Assembly (NCBI GenBank): GCA_031279175.1 | Contig: JAITJA010000192.1 | Location: forward strand, 1-17,667 | DNA length: 17,667 nucleotides | DNA from: Odoribacteraceae bacterium | Lineage (GTDB): Bacteria > Bacteroidota > Bacteroidia > Bacteroidales > Marinifilaceae | Direction: 5' to 3' | In this document: positions 1 through 7,455 of the stretch, piece by piece | Position numbering within the stretch: position 1 is the stretch's first letter | How the letters are laid out: each line of letters opens with the position of its first letter | The notes under the pieces: generated by a model | Databases searched by the model: none | Told to the model about the DNA's origin: nothing | The model's input: the letters and a program-made list of their open reading frames with translations, nothing else | Made by a program: the position numbers and the translations under genes

Positions 1-146
1 GAGTTGACAAGGAAGAATTCAGGTAACAGCTGACGACGCCCGCGAGTACAAGAGGTAAAATTTTAGTTTAACGCGAGCGAGCGCGTGTCGCCGGGAGGAA
101 CTTCCGCGCCTGCACCCTACGGCCGCCCCCCCCCGTTCCCGGTCTG
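1..146. other. Upstream intergenic region with possible tail of a preceding gene
   Basis: No complete gene is visible here. Two plus-strand frames are open from the window edge, one ending at a TGA at 31-33 and one at a TAA at 24-26, so up to about ten C-terminal residues of an upstream gene may be present; too little to identify. A run of nine C residues lies at 126-134. The frame that continues into era is open from a GTG at 85, but the encoded N-terminus is Pro-rich and unlike any GTPase, so I treat it as untranslated. Confidence 0.4.
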
Positions 147-177
147 GTTGTCGTTTCCTGATTTTATCTTACCTTCG
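147..177 (+). promoter_or_regulatory. Candidate Bacteroidetes-type promoter for the era operon
   Basis: TTG at 148-150 is followed after 19 nt by TACCTTCG at 170-177, one mismatch from the Bacteroidetes -7 consensus TAnnTTTG. Transcription would start about 183, leaving a leader of roughly a dozen nucleotides before the ATG at 196. This placement argues against upstream starts for era. It was found by eye and has not been mapped. Confidence 0.4.
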
Positions 178-195
178 CGTCAAAATCAACAAGAC

Positions 196-1080
196 ATGGC
201 ACACAAGGCAGGTTTCGTTAGTATCCTGGGGAACCCCAATGTTGGGAAATCGACCCTGATGAACAGGTTAGTTGGAGAACGGTTATCCATCATCACGGCC
301 AAGGCGCAAACAACGAGACACCGCGTTAAAGGTATCGTCAATGACGCGGGCTACCAGATCGTCTTCTCGGACACGCCCGGCGTGGTCAAACCCAGCTACA
401 AGATGCAAGAATACATGCTCGACTTCTCCCGGTCGGCGCTCGAGGACGCGGACGTGATCGTCTACGTGACGGACGTCGTGGAGACGCGCGACAAGAACGC
501 CGACTTTATCGAGCGGGTCAAGCGGCGCGACGCGCCCGTGTTGCTGGTGATTAACAAGGTCGACCTGTCGTCGCCCGCGAAGCTCGACGCGCTCTTCGAC
601 GCGTGGCGCGAGACGTTGCCGGGGGCGGAAGTATTCCCCGTCTCGGCCACGGAGAACTTCAACGTCGAGAACCTCTTCAAGCGGATCGTCGAGCTGCTGC
701 CGGAGGGCGAGCCCTACTTCGGGAAAGACGAGCTGACGGACATGCCGACGCGGTTCTTCGTCACGGAGATTATCCGGGAAAAGATCCTGCTGCATTACGA
801 GCAAGAGATACCGTACTCGGTGGAGGTCGTCATCGAGGAATTCAAGGAAGAAGAGCGGTTCGCGCGCGTCATGGCGGTGATACACGTGGAGCGGGATTCG
901 CAGAAAGGGATACTGATCGGCCACCAGGGGATCGCGCTGAAACGCGTCGGGACGGAAGCGCGCCGGGATATCGAGGCGTTCCTGGGGAAGAAGGTCTTCC
1001 TGAACCTCTACGTGAAGGTGCTCAAGGACTGGCGCGACAAGGAAAATGAATTAAAAAACTTCGGGTACAAGCAACTCTAA
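196..1080 (+). CDS. era: GTPase Era
   Basis: Era is a cytoplasmic GTPase that binds the 3' end of 16S rRNA and acts in 30S subunit maturation. The 294-residue product has the full family layout: G1 GNPNVGKS at 12-19, a Thr-rich switch I (TTRHR, 39-43), G3 DTPG at 59-62, G4 NKVD at 120-123, G5 VSA at 149-151, and a C-terminal KH domain with its GHQG loop at 242-245. Length is normal for the family. The frame is open further upstream to a GTG at 85, but the ATG at 196 puts Ala-His-Lys-Ala-Gly-Phe directly before the first GTPase strand as expected, and a candidate promoter overlaps the longer version. It is probably the first gene of a ten-gene run; der follows after 27 nt. Identification is firm. 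Confidence 0.97.
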   Translation: MAHKAGFVSILGNPNVGKSTLMNRLVGERLSIITAKAQTTRHRVKGIVNDAGYQIVFSDTPGVVKPSYKMQEYMLDFSRSALEDADVIVYVTDVVETRDKNADFIERVKRRDAPVLLVINKVDLSSPAKLDALFDAWRETLPGAEVFPVSATENFNVENLFKRIVELLPEGEPYFGKDELTDMPTRFFVTEIIREKILLHYEQEIPYSVEVVIEEFKEEERFARVMAVIHVERDSQKGILIGHQGIALKRVGTEARRDIEAFLGKKVFLNLYVKVLKDWRDKENELKNFGYKQL

Positions 1081-1107
1081 CGCCGTGCCCGGTAAATCTA
1101 AAGAGAC

Positions 1108-2415
1108 ATGAGTAATATAGTGGCTATCGTGGGGCGTCCCAACGTGGGGAAATCGACCCTTTTTAACCGGCTGGTGGGCGGGCGACAGGCGATCGTGAAC
1201 GAGGAGAGCGGCGTGACGCGGGACAGGAACTACGGGAAATCGGAATGGAACGGGAAGGAATTCTCGGTGATCGATACCGGCGGGTACGTCTCCAGCACGT
1301 CGGATCTCTTCGAGGAGGAGATCAACAAGCAGGTGCTGCTGGCGATGGAGGAGGCGGACGTGATCCTGTTCATGTGCGACGTGGAATCGGGCATTACCGA
1401 CCTTGACCAGGACTTCGCGCGCCTCCTGCGGCGGGTCGACAAGCCGGCCTACCTCGTGGTTAACAAGGTGGATAACGGCGAGCGGATGTATGACGCGCAG
1501 GAGTTTTTCAGGCTGGGGATCGGCAGCGAGCTGTTCCCCGTCTCGTCCGTGAACGGCTCCGGGACTGGCGAGCTGCTCGACAAGGTGGTCTCGCACCTGG
1601 CCGCGGAAGAGGGAGAGGAGACGGACGCGCTGCCGAAGATCGCGATCGTCGGCCGCCCGAACGTGGGCAAGTCCTCCATGATAAACATGCTGCTCGGCGA
1701 GGAACGGAATATCGTCACGGAGATCGCCGGCACGACGCGCGACGCGCTGGCCACGCGGTATAATCGCTTCGGTCACGATTTCATGCTGATAGACACGGCC
1801 GGGCTGAGGAAGAAATCACGGGTGCACGAGGACGTGGAGTTTTACTCCGTGATGCGGTCGGTGCGCGCTATCGAGGACTCGGACGCGTGCATGTTGCTGC
1901 TCGACGCGACGCGCGGGCTGGAGGCGCAGGACATGACGATCTTCCACCTGATCGAGCGCAACCAGAAAGGCGTGGTCGTGCTGGTCAACAAGTGGGACCT
2001 GGTCGAGAAGGATCACAAGACGACGGGCGAGTACGAACGGGTGCTGCGCGAACGCCTCGCCCCGTTTAACGACGTGGATATATTCTTTACCTCCGCGCTG
2101 ACGCGGCAACGCTTGCTCAAGGCGCTGGAAGCCGCGGTAGAAGTCTGCCGCAACCGGAAGAAGAAGATCAAAACCTCGGAGCTGAATAACGTGATGCTCG
2201 AGGAGATCGAGAGCTTTCCTCCCCCGGCTATCAAGGGGAAATATATCCGTATCAAGTATGTCACGCAATTGCCGACGCGCACGCCGGCGTTCGCTTTCTA
2301 TTGTAACCTGCCGCAGTACGTGAAAGAGCCCTACAAGCGGTTTCTCGAGAACAAGATCCGGGAGCACTGGAAGTTTACCGGCGTGCCCGTGCAGGTGTTC
2401 GCGCGCAAGAAATGA
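1108..2415 (+). CDS. der: Ribosome biogenesis GTPase Der (EngA)
   Basis: Der is the double-GTPase needed for 50S subunit assembly. The 435-residue protein contains two complete G domains in tandem. The first has GRPNVGKS at 9-16, DTGG at 56-59 and NKVD at 119-122; the second has GRPNVGKS at 182-189, DTAG at 229-232 and NKWD at 294-297. A KH-like C-terminal domain begins near residue 350 and ends in a basic Arg-Lys-Lys tail. All nucleotide-binding residues are present and length is typical. It lies 27 nt behind era, and its TGA stop overlaps the ATG of rseC by four bases, which suggests translational coupling to the next gene. Confidence 0.97.
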   Translation: MSNIVAIVGRPNVGKSTLFNRLVGGRQAIVNEESGVTRDRNYGKSEWNGKEFSVIDTGGYVSSTSDLFEEEINKQVLLAMEEADVILFMCDVESGITDLDQDFARLLRRVDKPAYLVVNKVDNGERMYDAQEFFRLGIGSELFPVSSVNGSGTGELLDKVVSHLAAEEGEETDALPKIAIVGRPNVGKSSMINMLLGEERNIVTEIAGTTRDALATRYNRFGHDFMLIDTAGLRKKSRVHEDVEFYSVMRSVRAIEDSDACMLLLDATRGLEAQDMTIFHLIERNQKGVVVLVNKWDLVEKDHKTTGEYERVLRERLAPFNDVDIFFTSALTRQRLLKALEAAVEVCRNRKKKIKTSELNNVMLEEIESFPPPAIKGKYIRIKYVTQLPTRTPAFAFYCNLPQYVKEPYKRFLENKIREHWKFTGVPVQVFARKK

Positions 2416-2828
2416 TGATGGGAAACGTTATCGAACACGAGGGGACGGTGACGCGCGTGGAAGGCGACGCGATCACGGTGAGCATCGAACGCGCGGCGGC
2501 CTGCGAGGGATGCCGGGCGCGCGGGGCTTGCGGTAATCCCGCGGACGGGACGCGGGAGATTGTCGTCCGCCAACCGGGGACGCGGGCGCGGGTCGGTGAA
2601 CGGGCGACGGTGCGGGTGAGTGGCGGGCGCGCTGCCCGGGCGGTGCTCCTGGCCTACGCGATACCCTCGGTGCTGGCGATCGGCACGGTAGCGGCTCTCT
2701 CGACGCTCGCCGGTGACGTGACGGCAGCAATCGCGGCGCTGGTCGCGGTGGCCGGTTACTTTTGCTTTCTCTTCTTTCGGCGGGAACGGCTCTCCCGGGA
2801 GATCACGTTCACCATCGAACTCCCGTGA
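2412..2828 (+). CDS. rseC: SoxR-reducing/RseC family protein
   Basis: This small membrane protein of 138 residues matches the RseC/MucC family. Members sit beside rnf or rse genes and in Enterobacteria contribute to reduction of SoxR together with Rnf. Visible features are an N-terminal beta-rich part with a cysteine cluster, C31-x2-C34-x5-C40, and two hydrophobic segments at about 76-93 and 97-120, followed by a short basic and then polar tail. The three ATG codons at 2412, 2415 and 2418 are all in frame; I use the first, which overlaps the der stop. Position directly before rnfB is the usual Bacteroidales arrangement and supports an accessory role for the Rnf complex. Its biochemical role in Bacteroidota is not established, and there is no soxR in the window. 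Confidence 0.85.
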   Translation: MMMGNVIEHEGTVTRVEGDAITVSIERAAACEGCRARGACGNPADGTREIVVRQPGTRARVGERATVRVSGGRAARAVLLAYAIPSVLAIGTVAALSTLAGDVTAAIAALVAVAGYFCFLFFRRERLSREITFTIELP

Positions 2829-2858
2829 TTTATCCAGGCAAATCAACATGAATACCAT

Positions 2859-3716
2859 ATGAGTAGTATTATTCTCTACACTACCGTCTCGTTGTGTGCC
2901 ACCGGGATCGCGTCTGCCGTGATCCTGTACCTCGTGGCCCGGAAGTTCCGGGTGGAGGAAGACCCGCGGATCGACCGGGTAGAGGCACTTCTCCCCGGCG
3001 CGAACTGCGGGGGATGCGGGAAACCGGGATGCCGGGGGTTCGCGGAGGCCATCGTCAAGGCGAACACGCTGGAGGGGCTGTGCTGCCCCGTCGGCGGGGA
3101 GACAACGATGCCCGCTATCGCCGCCGCGCTGGGGCTGGAAGCCAGCGCGCGTGTCCCGCGCGTGGCCGTGGTGAGGTGCGGCGGCGATCGCGCGCGGCGT
3201 CCGCGTTATAGTCGCTACGACGGCTATATCTCCTGCGCGGTGGAACACGCGCTGTACCGCGGGGAGAGCGCCTGCCCGTTCGGGTGTCTCGGTCTCGGCG
3301 ACTGCGCGCGCGCCTGTGCCTTCGACGCGATCCGCGTGGAGGAGTCCACGGGATTACCCGTCGTGCGCGAAGAGGCTTGCGTGGCGTGCGACGCCTGCGC
3401 GAAGGCCTGCCCGAGAGGGATCATCGAGTTGCGCGACAAGGGCGTCAAGGCGCGACGCGTGTTCGTCAACTGCGTTAACCGCGACCGGGGGGCGCTCTCC
3501 CGCGCGGCCTGTGGCGCGTCCTGCATCGGGTGCGGGAAATGCGCGAGAGATTGCTCGTTCGGCGCGATCATCGTCGAGAATAACCTCGCGTATATTGATT
3601 TCCACAAGTGCCGGCTCTGTCGCAAGTGCGTCAGTTCCTGCCCCACGGGAGCCATTCGCGAGGAAAACTTCCCGCCGCGGAAGGTAGAGTTGTCCAGGAT
3701 TGAATTTGAAAACTAA
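2859..3716 (+). CDS. rnfB: Rnf electron transport complex subunit B (polyferredoxin)
   Basis: RnfB receives electrons from reduced ferredoxin on the cytoplasmic side and passes them into the Rnf ion pump. The 285-residue protein starts with one membrane helix (about 4-27). A [4Fe-4S] Fes-type domain follows with C50, C53, C58 and C75. Four ferredoxin-type clusters come next: C139/C143/C149/C153, C174/C177/C180/C184, C222/C225/C228/C232 and C251/C254/C257/C261. This is the long multi-cluster version. The ATG at 2859 lies inside the stop of a tiny frame (ATG 2848, TGA 2860-2862), so ribosomes ending there could restart on rnfB. rnfC begins 6 nt downstream. No cluster cysteine is missing. Confidence 0.96.
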   Translation: MSSIILYTTVSLCATGIASAVILYLVARKFRVEEDPRIDRVEALLPGANCGGCGKPGCRGFAEAIVKANTLEGLCCPVGGETTMPAIAAALGLEASARVPRVAVVRCGGDRARRPRYSRYDGYISCAVEHALYRGESACPFGCLGLGDCARACAFDAIRVEESTGLPVVREEACVACDACAKACPRGIIELRDKGVKARRVFVNCVNRDRGALSRAACGASCIGCGKCARDCSFGAIIVENNLAYIDFHKCRLCRKCVSSCPTGAIREENFPPRKVELSRIEFEN

Positions 3717-3722
3717 AATACC

Positions 3723-5057
3723 GTGCTGAAAACATTTACACTGGGAGGGATTCACCCCCCGCGCGAGAAGCTTTCGTCGGGCAGCGCGATAACACCGCTT
3801 CCACTGCCGGAACGGGTGTCGATACCGCTGTCACAACACATCGGCGCTCCGGCGCTCCCCCTGGTCAAGAAGGGCGACCGCGTGAAAGTAGGCCAGCTCA
3901 TCGGCGAGGCCGCCGGCTTTATCTCGGCCAACGTGCATAGCTCCGTCTCCGGGGTGGTGCTCAACGTGGAGGAGGCGGTGGACGCCAGTGGGTACGCCCG
4001 TCTCGCCGTGGTGATTCGCGTGGAGGGCGACGAGTGGGACGATCGCGTCAAGCAACGGGAGTCCCCTGATCGCTACCTCTCCGCCTACTCCAGGGAGGAG
4101 ATGCTGTCGGCCATACAAGCGGCGGGAGTCGTCGGGATGGGCGGCGCGACCTTCCCCACGCGGGTGAAGCTGACCCCGCCTACCGGTAGTCGCCCGGAGA
4201 TATTGATCGTTAACGGCGCGGAGTGCGAGCCTTTCCTGACGGCCGACCACCGGCTGATGGTCGAGAGGGGACGCGAGTTGCTGATCGGCACGCGCTTCCT
4301 GATGAAGGCGCTGGGGGTGGAGCAAGCCATTATCGGTATCGAGAATAACAAGCCGGACGCGATCGCGAAGATGCGCGAGGCCGTCGCGAAGCACGCGCTG
4401 GGGATCAAGGTGTGCCCGCTCAAGGTGAAGTACCCCCAGGGCGGCGAGAAGCAACTGATCGAGGCCACCACCGGCCGGCATGTCCCGTCGGGCGCGCTTC
4501 CCATCTCCGTTGGGGTCGTGGTGCACAACGTGGGGACGGTGTACGCCGCGTACGAGGCCATCACGATGCACAAGCCGCTTGTCGAGCGCGTCGTGACGGT
4601 CACCGGCAAGTCGCTGGCGCGTCCCGGCAATTACCTCTGCCGCGTGGGCACGCCGGTAGCTTGCCTGATAGAAGCCGCCGGCGGGCTGCCCGGGGACACG
4701 GGGAAGGTGATCAACGGCGGCCCGATGATGGGGAAGGCACTGGCAAGCACGGACGCCGTCGTCACGAAGGGGACAAGCGGCGTGCTGGTGATCCCTGTCG
4801 GCGAGGCGCTGAGGAAGCCCTACCGCGACTGTATCCGCTGCACCAGGTGCGTGCAGGTGTGCCCGATGGGCCTCGAGCCGTACCTGCTGATGACGCTCGG
4901 CGAGTACCAGCGGACGGGCGAGCTGGAACGGGAACGGGTGATGGATTGTATCGAGTGCGGCGCTTGTAGCTTTGCCTGCCCCGCGTATCGCCCGCTGCTG
5001 GACGTGATCCGGCTGGGCAAGAGCCGCGTCGGGCAGATGATTAAATCGAGAAAATAG
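3723..5057 (+). CDS. rnfC: Rnf electron transport complex subunit C
   Basis: RnfC is the peripheral FMN- and NADH-binding subunit where NAD+ is reduced, related to NuoF of complex I. The 444-residue protein uses a GTG start six bases after rnfB; no ATG in frame gives the conserved N-terminus, which here runs into the typical Gly-Gly-Ile-His-Pro motif at 8-12. The glycine-rich nucleotide motif GMGGATFPT is at 138-146 and the flavin/NADH motif NGAECEPF at 164-171. Two [4Fe-4S] ferredoxin motifs lie near the C-terminus at C370/C373/C376/C380 and C409/C412/C415/C419. An N-terminal Rnf barrel-sandwich region covers about 30-105. All key residues are intact and the length is normal. rnfD follows after 6 nt. 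Confidence 0.96.
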   Translation: MLKTFTLGGIHPPREKLSSGSAITPLPLPERVSIPLSQHIGAPALPLVKKGDRVKVGQLIGEAAGFISANVHSSVSGVVLNVEEAVDASGYARLAVVIRVEGDEWDDRVKQRESPDRYLSAYSREEMLSAIQAAGVVGMGGATFPTRVKLTPPTGSRPEILIVNGAECEPFLTADHRLMVERGRELLIGTRFLMKALGVEQAIIGIENNKPDAIAKMREAVAKHALGIKVCPLKVKYPQGGEKQLIEATTGRHVPSGALPISVGVVVHNVGTVYAAYEAITMHKPLVERVVTVTGKSLARPGNYLCRVGTPVACLIEAAGGLPGDTGKVINGGPMMGKALASTDAVVTKGTSGVLVIPVGEALRKPYRDCIRCTRCVQVCPMGLEPYLLMTLGEYQRTGELERERVMDCIECGACSFACPAYRPLLDVIRLGKSRVGQMIKSRK

Positions 5058-5063
5058 TCTACC

Positions 5064-6041
5064 ATGAATACACTCATCGTATCCCCCTCGCCACACGTCC
5101 ACGGCGGGGACTCCATCGAGAGAAACATGTACGGGGTGCTCGTCGCGTTGCTCCCGGCGCTGTTTTGCTCCGTCTTTTTCTTCGGCTGGGGAGCGCTCCG
5201 CGTGACGATCGCGGCGGTGGCGTCGACGGTGCTCTTCGAGTATATCATCCAGAGATACCTGTGGCGACAACCCGTCGCGATCAAGGATGGCTCGGCAATC
5301 ATCACCGGCGTGTTGCTCGCGTTTAACCTTCCCTCCACGATCCCGCTGTGGCTCGTGGTGCTGGGCGCGCTCGTGGCCATCGGCGTCGGAAAGATGAGCT
5401 TCGGCGGGCTGGGGAATAATATTTTTAACCCGGCACTCGTGGGGCGCGTCTTCCTGCTGATCTCTTTTCCCGTGCAGATGACCACGTGGCCCGTCCCGAA
5501 TGGCTTCGAGACGACGGACGCGGTGACCGGCCCTACCCCGCTGGTGCTCGTCAAGCAGGCGTTGCGGACGCAGAAGCCTTTCGCCGAGCTTCTCCCGGGA
5601 GGGGAACACTCCCTGCTGGAGCTGGGGACGGGAAGCGGCGTGGCCGGTAGCCTCGGCGAGATCTCCGCCTTCGCGCTCCTGCTGGGCTTCGCCTACCTGC
5701 TGCTCAGGCGCGTCATCACGTGGCACGTGCCGGTGTCGATCTTTCTCGCGATCGCGCTCTTTTCCGGGGTTCTTCACTGGAGTAATCCCGCGTACGCTAG
5801 CCCGCTCTTCCACTTGCTTTCCGGCGGGGTCATGCTGGGGGCAATCTTCATGGCTACCGATTATGTCACGTCGCCCATGTCGCGCCGAGGGATGTGGATC
5901 TACGGCGTCGGCATCGGGGTGCTCACGATCGTTATCCGGAACTTCGGCGCGTACCCGGAAGGGATGTCTTTCGCTATCCTGATCATGAATGCCTGCACCC
6001 CGCTGATCAACAAGTATTGTAAACCCAAGCGATTCGCCTGA
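5064..6041 (+). CDS. rnfD: Rnf electron transport complex subunit D
   Basis: RnfD (homologue of NqrB) is an integral membrane subunit that carries a covalent FMN and helps form the ion channel. The 325-residue product is strongly hydrophobic with about nine or ten candidate helices, beginning after the conserved Ser-Pro-Ser-Pro-His-Val segment at 7-12. The conserved loop GGLGNNIFNPALVGR is at 114-128. The flavinylation site lies in D152-A-V-T-G-P-T158: T158 is the expected acceptor, but the usual Ala before it is Pro157 here, which departs from the consensus D-x-x-S/T-G-A-T. The gene sits 6 nt after rnfC and 2 nt before rnfG. Identification is firm; whether the Pro variant is still flavinylated cannot be told from sequence. 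Confidence 0.96.
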   Translation: MNTLIVSPSPHVHGGDSIERNMYGVLVALLPALFCSVFFFGWGALRVTIAAVASTVLFEYIIQRYLWRQPVAIKDGSAIITGVLLAFNLPSTIPLWLVVLGALVAIGVGKMSFGGLGNNIFNPALVGRVFLLISFPVQMTTWPVPNGFETTDAVTGPTPLVLVKQALRTQKPFAELLPGGEHSLLELGTGSGVAGSLGEISAFALLLGFAYLLLRRVITWHVPVSIFLAIALFSGVLHWSNPAYASPLFHLLSGGVMLGAIFMATDYVTSPMSRRGMWIYGVGIGVLTIVIRNFGAYPEGMSFAILIMNACTPLINKYCKPKRFA

Positions 6042-6043
6042 TC

Positions 6044-6841
6044 ATGAAAAAGAGACTGGATTCGAACTTCAAGAATATGGTGTTGGCGTCGTGCGTCATC
6101 ACGCTTTTCTCGGCGCTCTCCGTGGCCGGTATCAACGCGCTCACTGCCGAGAGGCTCGATAAGGTGAGGCTGCAAAACCAGCTGGCCGCTATACGCGACG
6201 TGCTCCCCCCGTTCGATAATAACCCGATGGAGGAGTGCGACACGCTGCGAACCGCTAACGAGGAGGTGCTGGTGCTTTTCCCCGCCAGCCTGGAGGGCGA
6301 ACGGGTGGGGACTGCCGTGAAGACTTTCTCGAACGAGGGGTATAGCGGGAGGATCTTGCTGATGGTCGGGTTTACTACCGACGGGGCTATCTATAATTAC
6401 ACGGTGCTCGAACACAAGGAGACCCCGGGACTGGGCTCCAAGATGAATGTCTGGTTCGCCGGCGGGAACAAGGGCGACGTCACCGGGAAGATCCCCGGGA
6501 GCAAGGGGCTGCGGGTAAGTAAGGACGGCGGCGAGATCGATGCCATCACTGCCGCTACCGTCTCCTCGCGCGCTTTTCTCTCTGCCGTCAACCGGGCAAG
6601 TAGGGCGCTCAACGGGAACGTGGACGCTACTTCCGGCGCTACCGGTATTGAAACGGATGCTGCCTCGGGCGCTACCAGTGTCGAGGAGGAGGCTGCTTCC
6701 AGCGCTACCAGCGTTGAAACGGATGCTACTTCCGGCGCTACCAGCGTCAAGACGGAGGCTGCCCCCGACACGACGAAGGTTGCAACGGACGCTACCTCGG
6801 GCGCTACCAGCGTCGAGAAGTCCCTCCCCGTGAAACGATAA
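6044..6841 (+). CDS. rnfG: Rnf complex subunit G with a repetitive C-terminal tail
   Basis: RnfG (NqrC homologue) is anchored by one N-terminal helix, about 12-33, and exposes a periplasmic FMN-binding domain. FMN is attached by ApbE to a Thr in D166-A-I-T-A-A-T172, followed by Val-Ser-Ser-Arg as in family members. The core is complete by about residue 190. The tail is unusual: residues 193-258 are six consecutive 11-residue repeats with consensus T-D-A-T-S-G-A-T-S-V-E, ending in a short basic peptide. Units 1, 2, 4 and 6 each contain D-A-(T/A)-S-G-A-T, which satisfies the flavinylation consensus, with candidate acceptors T200, T211, T233 and T255. Units 3 and 5 have lost both the Asp and the Gly. 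The extension makes the protein longer (265 residues) than a plain RnfG. rnfE follows after 17 nt. Confidence 0.95.
   Translation: MKKRLDSNFKNMVLASCVITLFSALSVAGINALTAERLDKVRLQNQLAAIRDVLPPFDNNPMEECDTLRTANEEVLVLFPASLEGERVGTAVKTFSNEGYSGRILLMVGFTTDGAIYNYTVLEHKETPGLGSKMNVWFAGGNKGDVTGKIPGSKGLRVSKDGGEIDAITAATVSSRAFLSAVNRASRALNGNVDATSGATGIETDAASGATSVEEEAASSATSVETDATSGATSVKTEAAPDTTKVATDATSGATSVEKSLPVKR
6620..6817 (+). repeat. Six in-frame 33-bp repeats encoding a flavinylation-motif tail
   Basis: Six contiguous 33-bp units (6620, 6653, 6686, 6719, 6752, 6785) encode 11 residues each. The core GGCGCTACC (Gly-Ala-Thr) is identical in units 1, 2, 4 and 6. Other codons vary synonymously (TCC/TCG, ACT/ACC, GAC/GAT, GTC/GTT, GAA/GAG), so the array is not a recent perfect duplication and the amino acid pattern appears to be what is kept. 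Units 3 and 5 are degenerate at the motif. Confidence 0.93.
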
Positions 6842-6858
6842 CCCTTATACCCGACGCC

Positions 6859-7446
6859 ATGAATAACTGGAAGATATTTTCTAACGGCCTCTTCAAGGAG
6901 AACCCGATCTTTGTCCTGCTGCTGGGCATGTGCCCCGCGCTCGGGGTTACTACCTCGGCAATCAACGGCCTGGGGATGGGATTAGCAACAACCTTCGTGC
7001 TCCTCCTGTCCAACGCGACGATCTCGTTCGTCGGCAACTTGATCCCCGACAAGATCCGCATCCCGGGTTATATCGTGATCATCGCCACGGTAGTGACTAT
7101 CCTCGAGATATGCATGGCGGCCTACTTGCCGTCGCTACACGCCGCCCTCGGCATATTCATCCCCCTTATCGTGGTCAACTGTATCGTCCTCGGGCGCGCG
7201 GAGGCCTTCGCCTCCAAGAACGGGACCCTGCTCTCCATCCTCGACGGGCTGGGGATGGGACTGGGATTCACGCTGGGCCTGACGCTGCTGGGATGCACGC
7301 GGGAGATCCTCGGGAGCGGGAAACTCTTCGACGTTCCCCTCTACGACGAGAGCTACGGGATACTCCTCTTCGTCCTCCCCCCGGGCGCTTTCATCGCGCT
7401 GGGCTACCTGATCGCGCTCGTCAATAAAATAAAGAAAACCCTTTAA
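6859..7446 (+). CDS. rnfE: Rnf electron transport complex subunit E
   Basis: RnfE (NqrD homologue) is one of two pseudo-symmetric membrane subunits that together hold an intramembrane iron-sulfur centre between periplasmic and cytoplasmic flavins. The 195-residue protein has six candidate helices. The two family cysteines are present: C25 in Leu-Gly-Met-Cys-Pro-Ala-Leu-Gly, and C108 in Val-Val-Asn-Cys-Ile-Val-Leu-Gly-Arg. The conserved Gly-Arg-Ala-Glu-Ala-Phe-Ala stretch at 112-118 and a Cys-Thr-Arg-Glu segment further on also match. Length is normal. It is separated from rnfA by only 9 nt, and the two proteins show the mirrored Cys motifs expected of the pair. Confidence 0.96.
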   Translation: MNNWKIFSNGLFKENPIFVLLLGMCPALGVTTSAINGLGMGLATTFVLLLSNATISFVGNLIPDKIRIPGYIVIIATVVTILEICMAAYLPSLHAALGIFIPLIVVNCIVLGRAEAFASKNGTLLSILDGLGMGLGFTLGLTLLGCTREILGSGKLFDVPLYDESYGILLFVLPPGAFIALGYLIALVNKIKKTL

Positions 7447-7455
7447 TAGCCTGTC

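Noticed and set aside
72..86. CGCG-rich inverted repeat as a terminator of the preceding gene
   Set aside because: The stem is only about four perfect base pairs and no T-run follows on the plus strand.
85..195. N-terminal extension of Era from a GTG at 85
   Set aside because: The extra 37 residues are Pro-rich and absent from the family as known, and a candidate promoter lies within them.
2331..3248. 305-codon minus-strand frame opposite der end, rseC and rnfB
   Set aside because: It spans three plus-strand genes, has a Pro/Arg/His-rich sequence with no domain, and no promoter was seen. I treat it as a shadow of the real genes.
3831..5813. 660-codon open frame on the minus strand opposite rnfC and rnfD
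   Set aside because: It mirrors two firmly identified genes in a GC-rich region where antisense frames stay open because stop codons are rare. The product is His/Arg/Asp-rich without motifs, signal or helices.
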